Under the pieces are notes generated by a model that saw only the letters and a program-made list of their open reading frames with translations, did not search any database and was not told the DNA's origin. Source: Plasmodiophora brassicae (taxonomy: Eukaryota > Endomyxa: Phytomyxea > Phytomyxea > Plasmodiophorida). Taken from it: a DNA stretch of 64,000 nt. The stretch is taken from contig CP145425.1 in the NCBI GenBank assembly GCA_036867785.1, forward strand, positions 248,001 to 312,000. The letters run 5' to 3'. This document shows positions 45,801 through 56,743 of the stretch, piece after piece; position 1 is the stretch's first letter; the number at the start of each line of letters is the position of its first letter. The position numbers and the translations under genes were made by a program.

Positions 45801-46990
45801 CGCGGAGCCGGGACGTGAGGATGGCAAGGGGAATGGAAAGGGCAAACCCACCCCGAGGAAGCGAGGGGCGCAGACCGATGACGGAGGCGAGAGGCCGGGA
45901 CACGAAACAACATCGTAAGGACCTGCGATGCTTCAACTGTGAGGAGGTTGGACATCCAGCGTTTCGTTGCCCCAAGAAGCCTACGAAGAAGCAGGTCGCA
46001 GATCCCGTAGGACCAGAGGGAAGGGATCTGATAAAGATGAGGACCTAATCGGGTTACCCATGGATATGGGTAATCCAATTAACGGGATCTGCGACCTGCT
46101 TCTTCGTAGGCTAATTGGGGCAACGAAACGCTGGATGTCCAACCTCCTCAAAGTTGAAGCATCGCAGGTCCTTACGGTGTTGTTTCGTGTCCCGGCCTCC
46201 ATCGCCTCGGGGTGGGTTTGCCCTTTCCATTCCCCTTGCCATCCTCACGTCCCGGCTCACAACATCCGTCTCCTCATACGATGTTGCACGCTCCTTAAGG
46301 ACTCGATGGAACTCCATCGGGCCCTTCTGGAGCTCGGGTTGGCGCTTCATGACCAGGGTCCTCATCATCGCTTGCAAGCCGGGTGGTCGAACAGCACCCA
46401 ACAGGTACTTGGCGAGGTTCCGCCGTCCCTCGCGCGACGTGAAGACGTCTTGCCACCCGTTGCGCGTGACCAATTCCTCATATTGTTGCATGATCAGGTT
46501 CACAACCCTTGCAGCCGGCGTGGTGATGCTCAGCTTCATCGCCAGCTTACGCATCTCCCTGTCGATGTTCGCGTCCGTCGAACGATCCTGCTTCAGATGC
46601 CTCTTCATCCAATCCGTCAGGTCGCTCACCGTCACCTTCTCGGCGTCCCCGATCAACTCCCACGTGCAGACCGCCCTTAGCAGACCTGCAGTGACCGCGG
46701 GTTCTGGCCGTTGGCGTTCGGATCGTCCCGGAAGTGATTTCGGTACTCTTCAGCTCGGCCATGAAGGTCGTGACGGCCTTGCGATCCATGCTTTTCAAGG
46801 CCGGCGCCTTGTTTATCTGCAGGACGATCGTTGAGCCTTGCACGCTCCGTCCTTGCTGCCGATAGTCGACGTCGTCCTCCCTCAACATCTCCTCCACGGT
46901 GGCCACCATCGCGTCCTTCTTAACCGTCACCGAAAGAGATCTCTGGGAGTTCGCACGGCGTCCGTGGGAGCTGCAGGTCGAGGACACAGA
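42888..46990 (-). mobile_element. Ty3/gypsy LTR retrotransposon relic
   Basis: Broken old element, read right to left. Gag-like region about 46990-45600 with a CCHC zinc knuckle; a protease-like segment near 45560; reverse transcriptase about 44920-44380 (FCVDLRAVNAK, KLIIWIDDLTGHA); RNase H about 43970-43680 (LFTDHMNLV). No convincing integrase and no clear LTR pair were found. Many breaks, so it is a fossil. The RT recalls gypsy elements of oomycetes and other protists. Two inverted duplications overlap or adjoin it. Confidence 0.72.
45695..46290. repeat. Inverted duplication and a 60-bp direct repeat within the gypsy relic
   Basis: The zinc-knuckle segment occurs twice in opposite orientation about a centre near 46065-46080 (left arm about 45780-46060, right arm about 46085-46290). 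A separate 60-bp stretch beginning GATCCCGTAGGACCAGAGGG is present in direct orientation at 45717 and 46001. Confidence 0.8.
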
Positions 46991-46998
46991 CGACTACG

Positions 46999-47135
46999 CA
47001 CACGGTTAGATAAACCAGAACCGTTTGGACGTGGTTTATCGAACCATGTGTGTGTCGGCGTCTGTCAGCCGCGGCCCGCGTCACACTGAGGCCGTCGCCA
47101 AAAATAGTTGCGTCACGGGGTTTGGCCGTGACGCA
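46999..47135. repeat. Two adjacent hairpins
   Basis: First hairpin: CACACGGTTAGATAAACCA (46999-47017) against TGGTTTATCGAACCATGTGT (from 47032). Second: perfect 10-bp stem TGCGTCACGG (47109-47118) and CCGTGACGCA (47126-47135) with a 7-base loop. Located between the gypsy relic and the DNA transposon. They may be ends of small elements. Confidence 0.75.
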
Positions 47136-47162
47136 TCACCTGCATCACGGCCGATAAACGAC

Positions 47163-48152
47163 TACCGTATTCCTCGGTACTTTGTACCCCCCAAATGTGC
47201 AAGCAAAATGGACAGGTGGTACAAAGTTCCGAGGAAGTGCGCCGTGGGTGGCATGTCCATTGACCGTGTTCTGCCGGGCGACGTTGGAGCCCTATCTGGC
47301 TTGCCATGGGTCGCCTTCGCATGGTCATGGGAAATGTGATGAACTGATGGCCCGTGCGCCAACTCTCCTAATGCTCTCCCCACCCCCGAGATGTCATTTG
47401 CATATTGCCTCGCCGCACGTAAACGCTGAGAAGCTTCGTATCCTAAGTGAGGTCACTGAGCGTCGGGCCAACTCAGACTCTCTCTCAGCGGTATGTTATA
47501 GCTTGGGCGTTCAACGGTCACAGGTAAGGCGATGGGAAGCACAGCGTCTGGCGATCCAGAATTCGAGTCCATCTGCACGGTCAACCTGTCTCGGCCGCGA
47601 ATCATATCTTCATCCGATCGAGGAGACCCTGCTGCAGTGGATCTTCGCGAACCGGGAGTGCGGCGTGGCAGTTTCGGTCGCCATGGTTGAGACCAAAGTT
47701 TTCCACCTACTGCCGTCGTGCAGGAGGAAGAGTGCACGAGCCAAAGACCAGATTGTGCGACGACTTCTGGCGGTCAACCAGTTGACGATCCGCATTGCAA
47801 CACCAATTTAAATTAACGTGCAGACACGATTTTCACAAATTGGTACCGTTCACTATTTCAACGTACAGCCCGAAGACGGACAACGACGTCAATAGCAAGT
47901 ACAGAGCCGCATACGTCGTGTTCTGCGCACGATCTCCCTCTATTTGGCGCCTGCGTTCCGACGATATCGACCTGGATACCGACTGGATGGTGCGACATCT
48001 ATATGCCGTTGGAAAGGTCTCGCGGCGACGGGTCCTGTCGGCACAACCAATTGCCGCAAAACGCGTCGACTGCGGAGTCAGCGACCAATGTACGCGAAAA
48101 AAGCGCCCCTGGTACAAAGTTCCGTAGGGTACAAAGTACCGAGAAATACGGT
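47163..48152 (+). mobile_element. Pogo/Tc1-like DNA transposon with 25-bp TIRs, internally deleted
   Basis: Terminal inverted repeats CCGTATTCCTCGGTACTTTG plus TACCC at the left, matched at the right end with one difference (T for C at position 8), each flanked by TA as expected for a TA target site. A subterminal GGTACAAAGTTCCG occurs inside both ends in the same orientation. The plus frame 47346-47811 encodes CENP-B/psq-type DNA-binding helices (VNAEKLRILSEVTERR, VCYSLGVQRSQVRRWEAQRL, then AKDQIVRRLLAVNQLTIR), the N-terminal half of a pogo-like transposase. No DDE catalytic domain fits in the remaining 340 bases, so it is a non-autonomous derivative. Confidence 0.8.
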
Positions 48153-48327
48153 ATTCTTGGAGCCGGGAAACCGCCATGGATCATGATCCACGAGTCCCCA
48201 GGCGCCTTCGTCGTCGCAGCCGGCCCTTTCTGATCCCGAGTCGTGATCGTCTCTTCACCCTGCCTGTCTCACCAATATAGTTCAAGTTGTATTAAAACTT
48301 GTACCGTTAAAGATACACGCAAACCAT

Positions 48328-50647
48328 TCATGAGCTTCTGTCCGTGTCGTTGGCCACCTCATTGGAAGCGAACGCGGTGCGAGCCTGGCGTTGCTCGCGG
48401 AGGAAGTTGACAACCTCCTGTCTAACGCTTGAGCTGTCAGCAGGAACCGTGTACTTGTCAGCTACTTCGCCCAGATCCATAGCTTGCCGTAAGGCAAAGT
48501 GCATCGGAGTAAGCGTCTCGATCGATTCCAGAGTAGCGAGAATCTCTTGGACAGACATAGCATCCGCACTGCCCAGTTCGAGGGCAGCGAAGATAGCAGC
48601 CGGGAATTTGGCGAAATGAGCCGTTGAGGACACGACAATCGGCGTGCTGTCGTCTTTCATCTGCTGTGCGGCGTGGACGCCCAAGGCAGTGTGTGGGTCA
48701 ACGAGAACGGCAGTATCGCGATGCGTTTCGCGAATGGTTCGCAGGCAGTCGTCTTCCGAGCAGCACATAGCCGAGACGTCATGACGCATCCGGACGGTCA
48801 TTGCAGGCGTTAGCTCGAAGCAGCCGTTGGACGCCAGGCTTTCGTAACAATACCGGATGAAGTCCGAATCGCCGTCGCTCAGATAATGCAGGAAACGTTC
48901 GACATTCGACGACAGCAGAATGTCGACAGATGGCGACTGCGTCCTTTGGAGGCGACGATGCCGAACGTCGTAAACGCCCGTTTTGACGAATGCCACGAGG
49001 ACGTCATTGATATTCGATGCGCAGATGATCCGACCCAGCGGCAGGCCAAGAACATGTTTGGCCACGATCATGCCAAGAATGTGGCCAAAGTTCCCCGTAG
49101 GCACTACCACGTCCACTGGCGACCCCATTGGTACTGTGCCACGCTGAACAAGGTCCAGGTACGAATTAGCGCCGTATGCGACCTGGGGCAACAGTCGGCC
49201 CCAGTTCATCGAGTTGCCAGCAGTCAATTGGAATGCGCGCCGGTCGAACGATGCATCTTCGAATATGTCTTTCGTAGCACTTTGGCAGAAGTCAAAGTCG
49301 CCATCAACGGCGACGGCCCGCGTATCGGCGGAAGCGAACTTGGCGGTCAGCATCTGGTGACGCTGAATACGGCTGACCCCCTTTGATGGATACAGGACGA
49401 CAACGGGAATGGAGACACGCGCGAACCCGTCCATAGCCGCGACACCTGTATCGCCGGACGTTGCCACAAGCAGGACGTTCTCGCGTGGAGTTTGCCTATC
49501 TGAAAACAGGCGTAAGAGTCAACAAAGTTTGATTCTACCCACAGCACCTACTCAGTGGGAAACGGGCGCTCGCCGTTGCCATCAGTCGAGGAGTCAATTG
49601 CAATGCCAGGTCCTACACAAACATCTCAGCCGCCGTGGCAGTCTGCGATACGCTCGGTACCTTGAACGATGCTGTTGGGCCGTGATACGTCTCTTGAACG
49701 TAAATCGAGTTCGTCAAATGTCGCAATGGAAGAACGTCGCCGTTGACCGCTTCGAACGAATTATACGCAACGTCTATCTCCTTCTTCAAATTCGACGGGT
49801 GCATACGGCCCAGCGGGAAGAACTCCATGACACGTTGCAGGCGCTCTCGAAAGTCAAGAGGCACCAGCCGGGACCATTGCGAGAGAGTCCATGGAGACAG
49901 GCACTGCTCAGGAACGTACAATCCGCGATCTGATGCGAGCCCTTGCTGAATGACGTCGGTGAACGTCATCGAACCCAATGGTACACCACCGCGTGTGCTG
50001 ACAAACGATTCTTGCTTGCTGCACGCTTCGACGACAAGGTCAGCAATGCGTTCCGGCGTATCACGAGCACTGACCAGCAAGCGAATATCGTAACAGCTGT
50101 CGTAATACGGCTGTCGATGGGCGAGAATCGACGCAATTGAGGCATTCTCCTATCGAATTCGACTCACGTCGGTTGCAAATCGCCACCCTCAGAGGACACG
50201 ACCGACCTTTTGGCCAACGATACGATCAACCTTCATCGTCCGTAATCTGGACGCGATCGCGTCAGCGGCGACGTCGAGGAAGACGACGATCCCGAATTTG
50301 GAGAGATGCTCCATGGCTGTCGGGTCGAGCGGGTTCGATCCCGTCAGCGCGACGACACTGTTGTCTGGGACCTGAAACTCGCACGTCGTTCGCGCTTCGG
50401 CTGCCAGGAACGCGGTATCACCGAGCGTCGCCAGCTGATCGGCCACCGACGCCTGCCACGACGGCTCCAGGACGTCGTCGTCCATGTCGACCAGGCGCCG
50501 GCCTAACCGCGACGCTACGATCCTGGCGACCGTCGTCTTGCCGCTCCCCGGCGGGCCCGCCAGGATGATCGCCCGATGCCGCCCCGTCAGGCCCGCCAGC
50601 GTCAACCCACTCGACCATCTTCGATTGAGAAATAACCGGCCCAACAT
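48328..50647 (-). CDS. Threonine synthase-like protein with N-terminal shikimate-kinase-like domain (THNSL1 type)
   Basis: Three or more exons. N-terminal P-loop domain: AIILAGPPGSGKTTVARIVA, LVDMDDDVLE, VVALTGSNPLDP, as in shikimate kinase. Threonine-synthase domain: STRGGVPLGSMTFTDVIQQG, LASDRGLYVPE, then the PLP lysine in GPTASFKDLALQL (spliced by a phase-0 intron of about 54 nt near 49610-49660), ATSGDTGVAAMDGFAR, GNSMNWGRLLPQVAYG, VVVPTGNFGHILGMIVAKHV. The kinase-PLP fusion is the THNSL1 layout. Threonine synthase makes threonine from O-phosphohomoserine; THNSL1 itself has an uncertain substrate. The N-terminus MLGRLFLNRRWSSGL could be a mitochondrial presequence. A partial copy of the 3' end lies at 40.9 kb. 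Confidence 0.85.
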
Positions 50648-52096
50648 GCCCCCGTCGACCCACTTTGCTTTGTTGCAGCCTGTGCCACGCGCCCACGCCC
50701 ATCATCCGGATGCGGCACGTTTTGGAGACACACGGGGGGTGTCGTCTTTTCTCAACGCGACAGGTACGGTTACTGGAGCAGTTGGAGAATCATTTGCCCA
50801 GTTCTTCCTGGATAAGCTGGAATATAATTTTATCATTTGGCCGACCTCTACGGCCGGGGACATTCGTTGCGACTAATACACCTCGCCAGCGCCGATGTAA
50901 TAACCTCTCTGAAGCTGCTGTTAGAGATGGCTGGTCTGAACCTGCATGTCGAACGCAACGCAGGCGCCGCGCCACCACCCTGCAGAGCCTTGGAGCCGGC
51001 ACATGTAAGAGGAACGGTCGTCGTGTGTTTCGTTTCTGGGCACGGATATCACTGTACTGACTCCGCTGTAACCGGTACGTCCAGCTCAAGACAACGACGA
51101 TGGGCCGTGAGCAGTGCCAGTCCTCATCACGCGAAATTACGGTTAGCAGCATTGGCCGCCGTTTGCAGACCCCGACATCGAGGGCGAAGCGCACCAAGTG
51201 TTCTGGTGCAAAGGCGCGTTCTGATCGGTGTTCTTGTCATACTCAGAGTCATCGATGCAGTACGCATGTGTTTATGCCAGCATCTTATGTTAGTCCTCAT
51301 CAGCAAGCGGACTTCACTCTGCATCATCGCTTACTGCGGTCACGACAAACTGACTGCATGCCGCTGAGCTAGCTCAGTTTGTCCGACACACTTAGCTACA
51401 TAGTATACATCTTAGAGGGAGCAGGCGCTCGAACTCCCGTCGGTGAGATGTTTTGTAGACCGGACCCGCTGCTCTCGTGGCCTCGGTGGGCGGTCCGGTC
51501 TACAAGGTTGAGATGCGAACTGACAAAGTCGTCGACCTCTGGACACCCGTATGTTTCCTCTCGCGCCCTTCCAACTCTTCCCGGTCATGCATGTTAGATG
51601 CCAACCTCCGTATTTATCACGGAACATTCCAGGTTCCCTGGAATGGTCCTGATGTCATGCAAACGGTATTACTTAGTTCGGCTACCGGATCGGGGAATAA
51701 ACAGAGTTCATTTCCGCCGAACTCACGTGAGTTCGTTCGCTCCCAAGAATTTTTGGGTGCCTTCAGCCAGACGCGCCCTTAGTGAAATCAGCAAACCTGA
51801 CCAAGTTGCGCTACATTCTTCGCAATGTGAGAAGATCGGTGGCAGCTACGCCAATGAAAACTGTCGAGCTGCCTCTGATTTTTAATGCTCTTTCCAAAGG
51901 CACCCTTCTTCATAACTCCAGGTGGCTCGATCTCGTAAACAACACCTCGTAGCTAGCTCACGTGGAGACAGGCGAACGACACTTCCTTGTCTCGCGACGT
52001 GATAACGATCAGAACTCCAACTTCGATCGTATCGACTTCTCCATGATGCAGGGGCACTTGGTTAACGAAAATGCAGGCTGTAGAATCGTAACGTTA
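50648..52096. other. Intergenic, no gene recognised
   Basis: About 1.45 kb. A minus frame ending NDKIIFQLIQEELGK (near 50790) might be an exon, but nothing else supports it. Contains the hairpin at 51453-51505. Confidence 0.4.
51453..51505. repeat. Perfect 14-bp inverted repeat
   Basis: TTGTAGACCGGACC (51453-51466) and its exact complement GGTCCGGTCTACAA (51492-51505), separated by 25 bases. No gene recognised nearby. Confidence 0.85.
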
Positions 52097-52515
52097 CTAC
52101 CTCAGGTAACTGCTCCTCGTAATGGCTCGTATAACTAAAACGACACACATACAGTCGTCTTCGCGGGACGTTCTGACAATCGTCCACATCCCGTCCATTT
52201 GCTCCTTGTGTATATATGCGACGGGCCCGTGCCGACCGTTGGCGGCGAGGCGCAGAACGTGCCCTGCATTACCATTGGTCAGTACGTATATAACGATTAG
52301 AGCACGTGTACACAACCGTCGTCAGGCGAACGCGTGACAACACCGTCGACGGCATCGTGGGTAGACGCCCATTCGATGGTGAGGGAAGACGTCGGGGCGT
52401 CAGCGCAGTCCAGGTAGGCCAGGTTGCCGTCGCGACGCAGGACGAAGCCGCCCACATGCAAACACTGCATGCTGGCGGACGCGCGCCGGCTCACCGATTG
52501 TACTGTATGACGCAA
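52097..52515 (-). CDS. Hypothetical small beta-rich protein, two exons
   Basis: CLHVGGFVLRRDGNLAYLDC and TSSLTIEWASTHDAVDGVV join over an intron of about 57 nt (GTGTACAC...AATGCAG) to give DDGWHVLRLAANGRHGPVAY and MWTIVRTSREDDC. The splice restores Trp and keeps frame. The pattern of short strands recalls fascin or trefoil-like repeats, without a firm match. Confidence 0.42.
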
Positions 52516-52779
52516 GGTGCGCGGGCGGCGGCGACGTCACGCTGCTGCCAATGCACATGGCTCCTGGCTCCGACGTGGCTACAGTCTGGAACAAAAGAAT
52601 GGGCCCTGGGCACAAAAATCGGGCCCTGCTTCCTGCACTCGCCTGACTGTGCTGCCCTCACGTGCCGGCCACAACCTGCCAACGCAGTACGCATTCGGCA
52701 GTCCGCTCGTGGGCCCCGTCTCCGAATCCACTGCAGGCTGGCCCCAAAACGGACACTGCGTCCTGCGGCGTCGAACTGC

Positions 52780-53520
52780 GCTGTCTTGTACAGCACAATG
52801 TGCCACGGCTGGCGGCAGGTTGTGGTCCGCGTCGTCGAGGCGCGCCCTACCAGATCGTATCAATCTATATGCGACAACCTCCTGGTTTCGCTACCCAGCG
52901 ACAGGAGCACAAAGTATGCGAACTACTAAAGTCCCTCTGCGGTTTAAAGCAGGCAAGCCGCTTATGGCACCTCACGTTCCATGAATTTCTTGTGGAATGT
53001 GGCGTGTCTCAGTTGCACACCGACCATTGCCTTTATGTTCTCAAACTAGACAACGGCAAGCTATTCTTTGTACTAGTCTACGTTGACGACTTGATCGTCG
53101 CAAACAACACGACTCTTGCAACGTTTCACAGTAAAACACGTCGGTCCATTGACCTGTTTCCTGAACGTGGAGGTTATCAAAGACCGCCCCAATCGAAAGA
53201 TATGGCTCAGGCAACGTCAGTACATAACTGACATGGTGAACGAATTCCGCATGTTCGATCGCAACCCTCATTGCCTATGTGCAATCACTGAGGAGGAACG
53301 AGGAACCATGAATCACTTCCCTTACCGGAAGCCACCGGAAGCCTAATCTATCACGCAACCAGAACACGACCAGATATCGCCTATGCAGTTCAGCAGGTCG
53401 CCCGGTTCTGCGATAACCCAGGCACCGCACACCGGGACGCCTTACTCGGTGTTCAAAACTTACCGCGCTCGCATTTGAACAGCGGTTACATTTGTACTCA
53501 ATTGGTGTCGTCATCGAGCG
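52780..53520 (+). mobile_element. Copia (Ty1) LTR retrotransposon fragment
   Basis: Only the reverse-transcriptase region is left: MRQPPGFATQ, VCELLKSLCGLKQASRLW, the YVDDL catalytic box in FVLVYVDDLIVANN, then a short connection toward RNase H. No gag, integrase or LTRs seen. Old and broken, with several breaks. Confidence 0.78.
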
Positions 53521-53768
53521 CAACAGTACTGCCTAGGAACAACGTGCTTCTCGAACCCCCCCCCCCCTCCCAGGGTCGATTACGGTGCGCCTCATATCAT
53601 TCTGGGCGCCTGCTAATCGCCACTTGATCGATCTCCATAGCGAGTTCGTTATCCAGCCAACCTTGCTCATACTGACTGAAAGCTCACGCTTTAAGACACA
53701 CTGTGATGTATTTCTTGATAAAGGCGAATGTAAATCGCTCACTCGTCATCCGGTGCTACTGGCAGTTT
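53521..53768. other. Spacer with poly-C tract
   Basis: Holds a run of about 10 C followed by T and CCC (near 53558-53572) between the Copia relic and the lipase stop. No gene seen. Confidence 0.5.
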
Positions 53769-55043
53769 TCAGCTGGAAATCAGTTTGGCAACGAAATGCG
53801 CAATAGCAACATGGCCACGCTCCGCCATGTCCGGGAAGAAGGGCGGCATCATCGGCGTGATGTGCGGAGCTTTCGGTTCGACGAATACGTCGAGAGAAAG
53901 CGCCGGGCGCGCCTTCTTCGCCGCCTCGATGAATCGTTCGATATCGGAAGCGAACGATTCCCTGCCGCCGTAGTGGATAAACATGGGGCAGAACCCGGAC
54001 AGGTCAGCGAACACTGGGGACAGCAACGGGTCCTTGACGTCGGCACCATCAGGAAGGAACCACTGCGTCATACGTTTCAACGTGTGGATACTTGTGAAAT
54101 CGTAGGCGTGATTCGCTTCGTGTGATGTGGGCGGGATCACGATGTCCACCCAAGGCGAGATCAGGATCGCGGCCGAAACGCGATTCTTCAACTCTTTCGC
54201 CTTGTCTACAGCATGGATGAGATAGAGTTTTAGCCATGGCAGCTTATCGGAAGGACTTTTCTTTAGAGTTTGCAGGACAGCAAGGACGAGGTTTCCTCCT
54301 GCAGAATCGCCCATCAAAATAATCGGCCGATTTGGATACTCCTTGGCGACGTAATCAATGGCAGCAATAGCTTCGTTGAGCTGTGTCGGGTACTTGCAAC
54401 AGGAACGATTAGTAACAACTATCTAGGAGATCACATCACGAGAGACATACCTTCGATTCCGGAGCCAGAGAGTACTCCAACGAGAAGATCCGCATGTTTA
54501 TGTTGTGGATCTTCTTCAGCGCCTTCCTTATCCCTGACAGACCAGTGACGTATGTCAGTGCCGAACAGGTCGAGTAGCCACCCCCTATGCGTCTGAGTCA
54601 TGATAACGAAGAATGTGAAACGGCGGCTAAGCAAACCGTGAAAATAGACGATGACAGGTTCGTTCGATCCGTCATGACCGCTCTCGTATTCATCGCCAAT
54701 CCAAACGCCCCGAATGCCATCATCCTCAACGGGCGTTAGCTTATCCGGAACCGACATGGACACGAGCTTGGACGTGGCAGCTTCGAACGCGCGCGCACCC
54801 TCCAGGCTATTCTCGATGGAATATCGAATGAAACGAACCCCGATCTCTGTGCGAATGCTCGATTCTGGCACGATTGGCTGCCGCAATTGCCATGAGTCTC
54901 ACGGCGTCACCATCGCTCACCAGCCCACTGACCTCATAGCCAAGCAGGCGCCGAACTGGCGTGACTGTCCACAGGTAGACCAGGAATGCCAAGCAATGCA
55001 GAAGTGATCGCCGGGGAGCTGGCACGTCGGGCACCTCCACCAT
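53769..55043 (-). CDS. Hormone-sensitive-lipase-type alpha/beta hydrolase, membrane anchored
   Basis: Start 55043, with a hydrophobic N-terminal segment SLLHCLAFLVYLWTVTPV suggesting a membrane anchor. The oxyanion motif is formed by splicing: PVIVYFHGGGYSTCSALTYV, using a GT-AG intron near 54580-54640, and continues RIFSLEYSLAPESK. The nucleophile elbow is ILMGDSAGGNLVLAVLQTL. SAAILISPWVDI, DPLLSPVFADLSGFCPMFIH and a C-terminal PHITPMMPPFFPD carry the expected acid/His region. HGGG plus GDSAGG places it in the HSL (family IV, abhydrolase_3) esterases, acting on acylglycerols or sterol esters. Confidence 0.85.
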
Positions 55044-55469
55044 GACGCTGCACCGGCGACACGCCGGCTACACTGGCGATTCGGCGTCCCGCAACGACAA
55101 ATGAGAGTTGTCCGCTTGGACACGCGCCAAATTGGGCAACAGACCGCACCGTGCGCCCCTGAAAAAGCACCCCTATTGTTGCCCAAGCCTTCGTGAGGAG
55201 GCAGCAGATCACGTCCCAGCGAGTGGAGGCAGTGCTCCTGACCAGATCGATACGATAGAGCGACATATATGAATGCGGTTTACGTCATGCTATCGCGTGT
55301 GCAGGAAAAACCATGTGTCGGCGTGGCAAGGTTTGAGAACGTCAGAGGCAACGGGTTTTATAATTATTCGAGTAGAACCCAAACCATTACGAAACCCGTT
55401 GTCACCGGTCGTAATCGTGGTCGTGATCTGAGACGCAAAGTCAAGATTGAACAGGGCTGATGATATAAG

Positions 55470-56573
55470 TCACACGAATATCCTACCATCGTCCTGGTCG
55501 TGGTGATGATGATGGTCATCGTCTGTGATCGCACAGTTAGGAATCAGCATGACAAGAACGTTCACGACAATCGTACTGTGGTGATGATCATGGTCGTCGT
55601 CGCCGTGGTGGTGGTGATCTGGACGATGGCTCAGATGCGATGAGTACAGTAGCAAGGTTGGCCTATACCTTCGTGCCCGTGGTCGTGGTCCTTGTCGTGA
55701 CCTCTGTGATGGCCACGTTCGTCATGGTGACCCGAGTCGTGATCACCATGAGAGCTGGCCCACGTGTGATCACTGGCATCTGACGCAAGGAAGCAGTTAG
55801 GGCAATCACTCGTCAACTCAGGCGTGAGGGCGCAGCAGTTACCCTGATCCGCTTCAGTGGTTACTGAAGAATGGAAATCCCAGCCAGTGCTCATCGGCGT
55901 TGCATGCATATCGAAATGTGCATCTTGCTCCACGTCGTTGTGAGCATGCTGATCGGTATCCTTGCCGTTTTCCACCATGTGGTCGACGTCATCGTGGTGA
56001 TCTCGATCGTCGTGATGCTCGTCGTCTGGCGGACTAAATCAGCTCCTGGTGGAGGCATTCGTGACGACATTGTGTTACCGTGATGGTCATGGTCGTCGTG
56101 ATGGTGGTCGTGCCCGTCATCCTAACCGCAAAGATGAACATCAGAATGCGGAATCGCGAACATACTGGCGCAAGCATCAGTACGTGGTCATGGTGTTGCC
56201 CATGATCATGGCCATCGTCGTGTCCATCATCTACCAATGCGCATGTTAGACCGCGTCGGAATAGTTCCACAACTGTATGCCGACCGTGCCCATGATCATC
56301 ATGGTCATCGTGGTCGTGGCCTTCGGAATGCCCCGATACCGTTGCGAATAGCAGGAGGGCTACCAGCCCAACCGCAACCGCTACCCGACGATGACCGGCG
56401 GTGATGAACATCTCGAACGAGATTTTCGAATGTGCCTGACCCATCGCCGCCCACGCTGACTCACGAAGGCGCCCCCACTTCAGCGCAGGTTGCATTGAAT
56501 CAACTGCCCGTGACTCAACCGAATCTTCAGCAGGCACGCCATCAACCTGCCGCTGCCCGGAATTTGACACCAT
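55470..56573 (-). CDS. Histidine/aspartate-rich, probably metal-binding, secreted or membrane-anchored protein
   Basis: At least five exons that, although their frames differ, all yield His/Asp/Gly-rich peptide: GHSEGHDHDDHDDHGHGRHT, DDGHDDGHDHGQHHDH, DDGHDHHHDDHDHH, then HGDHDSGHHDERGHHRGHDK and a last HHHHHDQDDGRIF. Introns of 45-65 nt separate them, and each join keeps the His-rich frame, which argues for coding. A hydrophobic segment near the N-terminus (VAVAVGLVALLLFATVSG) acts as signal or anchor. Likely a zinc, nickel or copper buffer outside the cytosol. A cysteine-containing stretch (CCALTPELTSDCPNCF) sits mid-protein. No named family. Confidence 0.7.
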
Positions 56574-56743
56574 GGCGCTGGCAATGATCGGGATCGGGAG
56601 ACTTACTGTCCTGGATGATCTAATACTTCAAAGGTAGGCTGTCCGCTGTCGTGACGTGATCGTTTTGTCGTCACTGTGCCTGCGGTGGACATGCTTTTTT
56701 TGTGCCAGTTGGACTCGGCCAGACTGGCCAGACGACAACCCGA

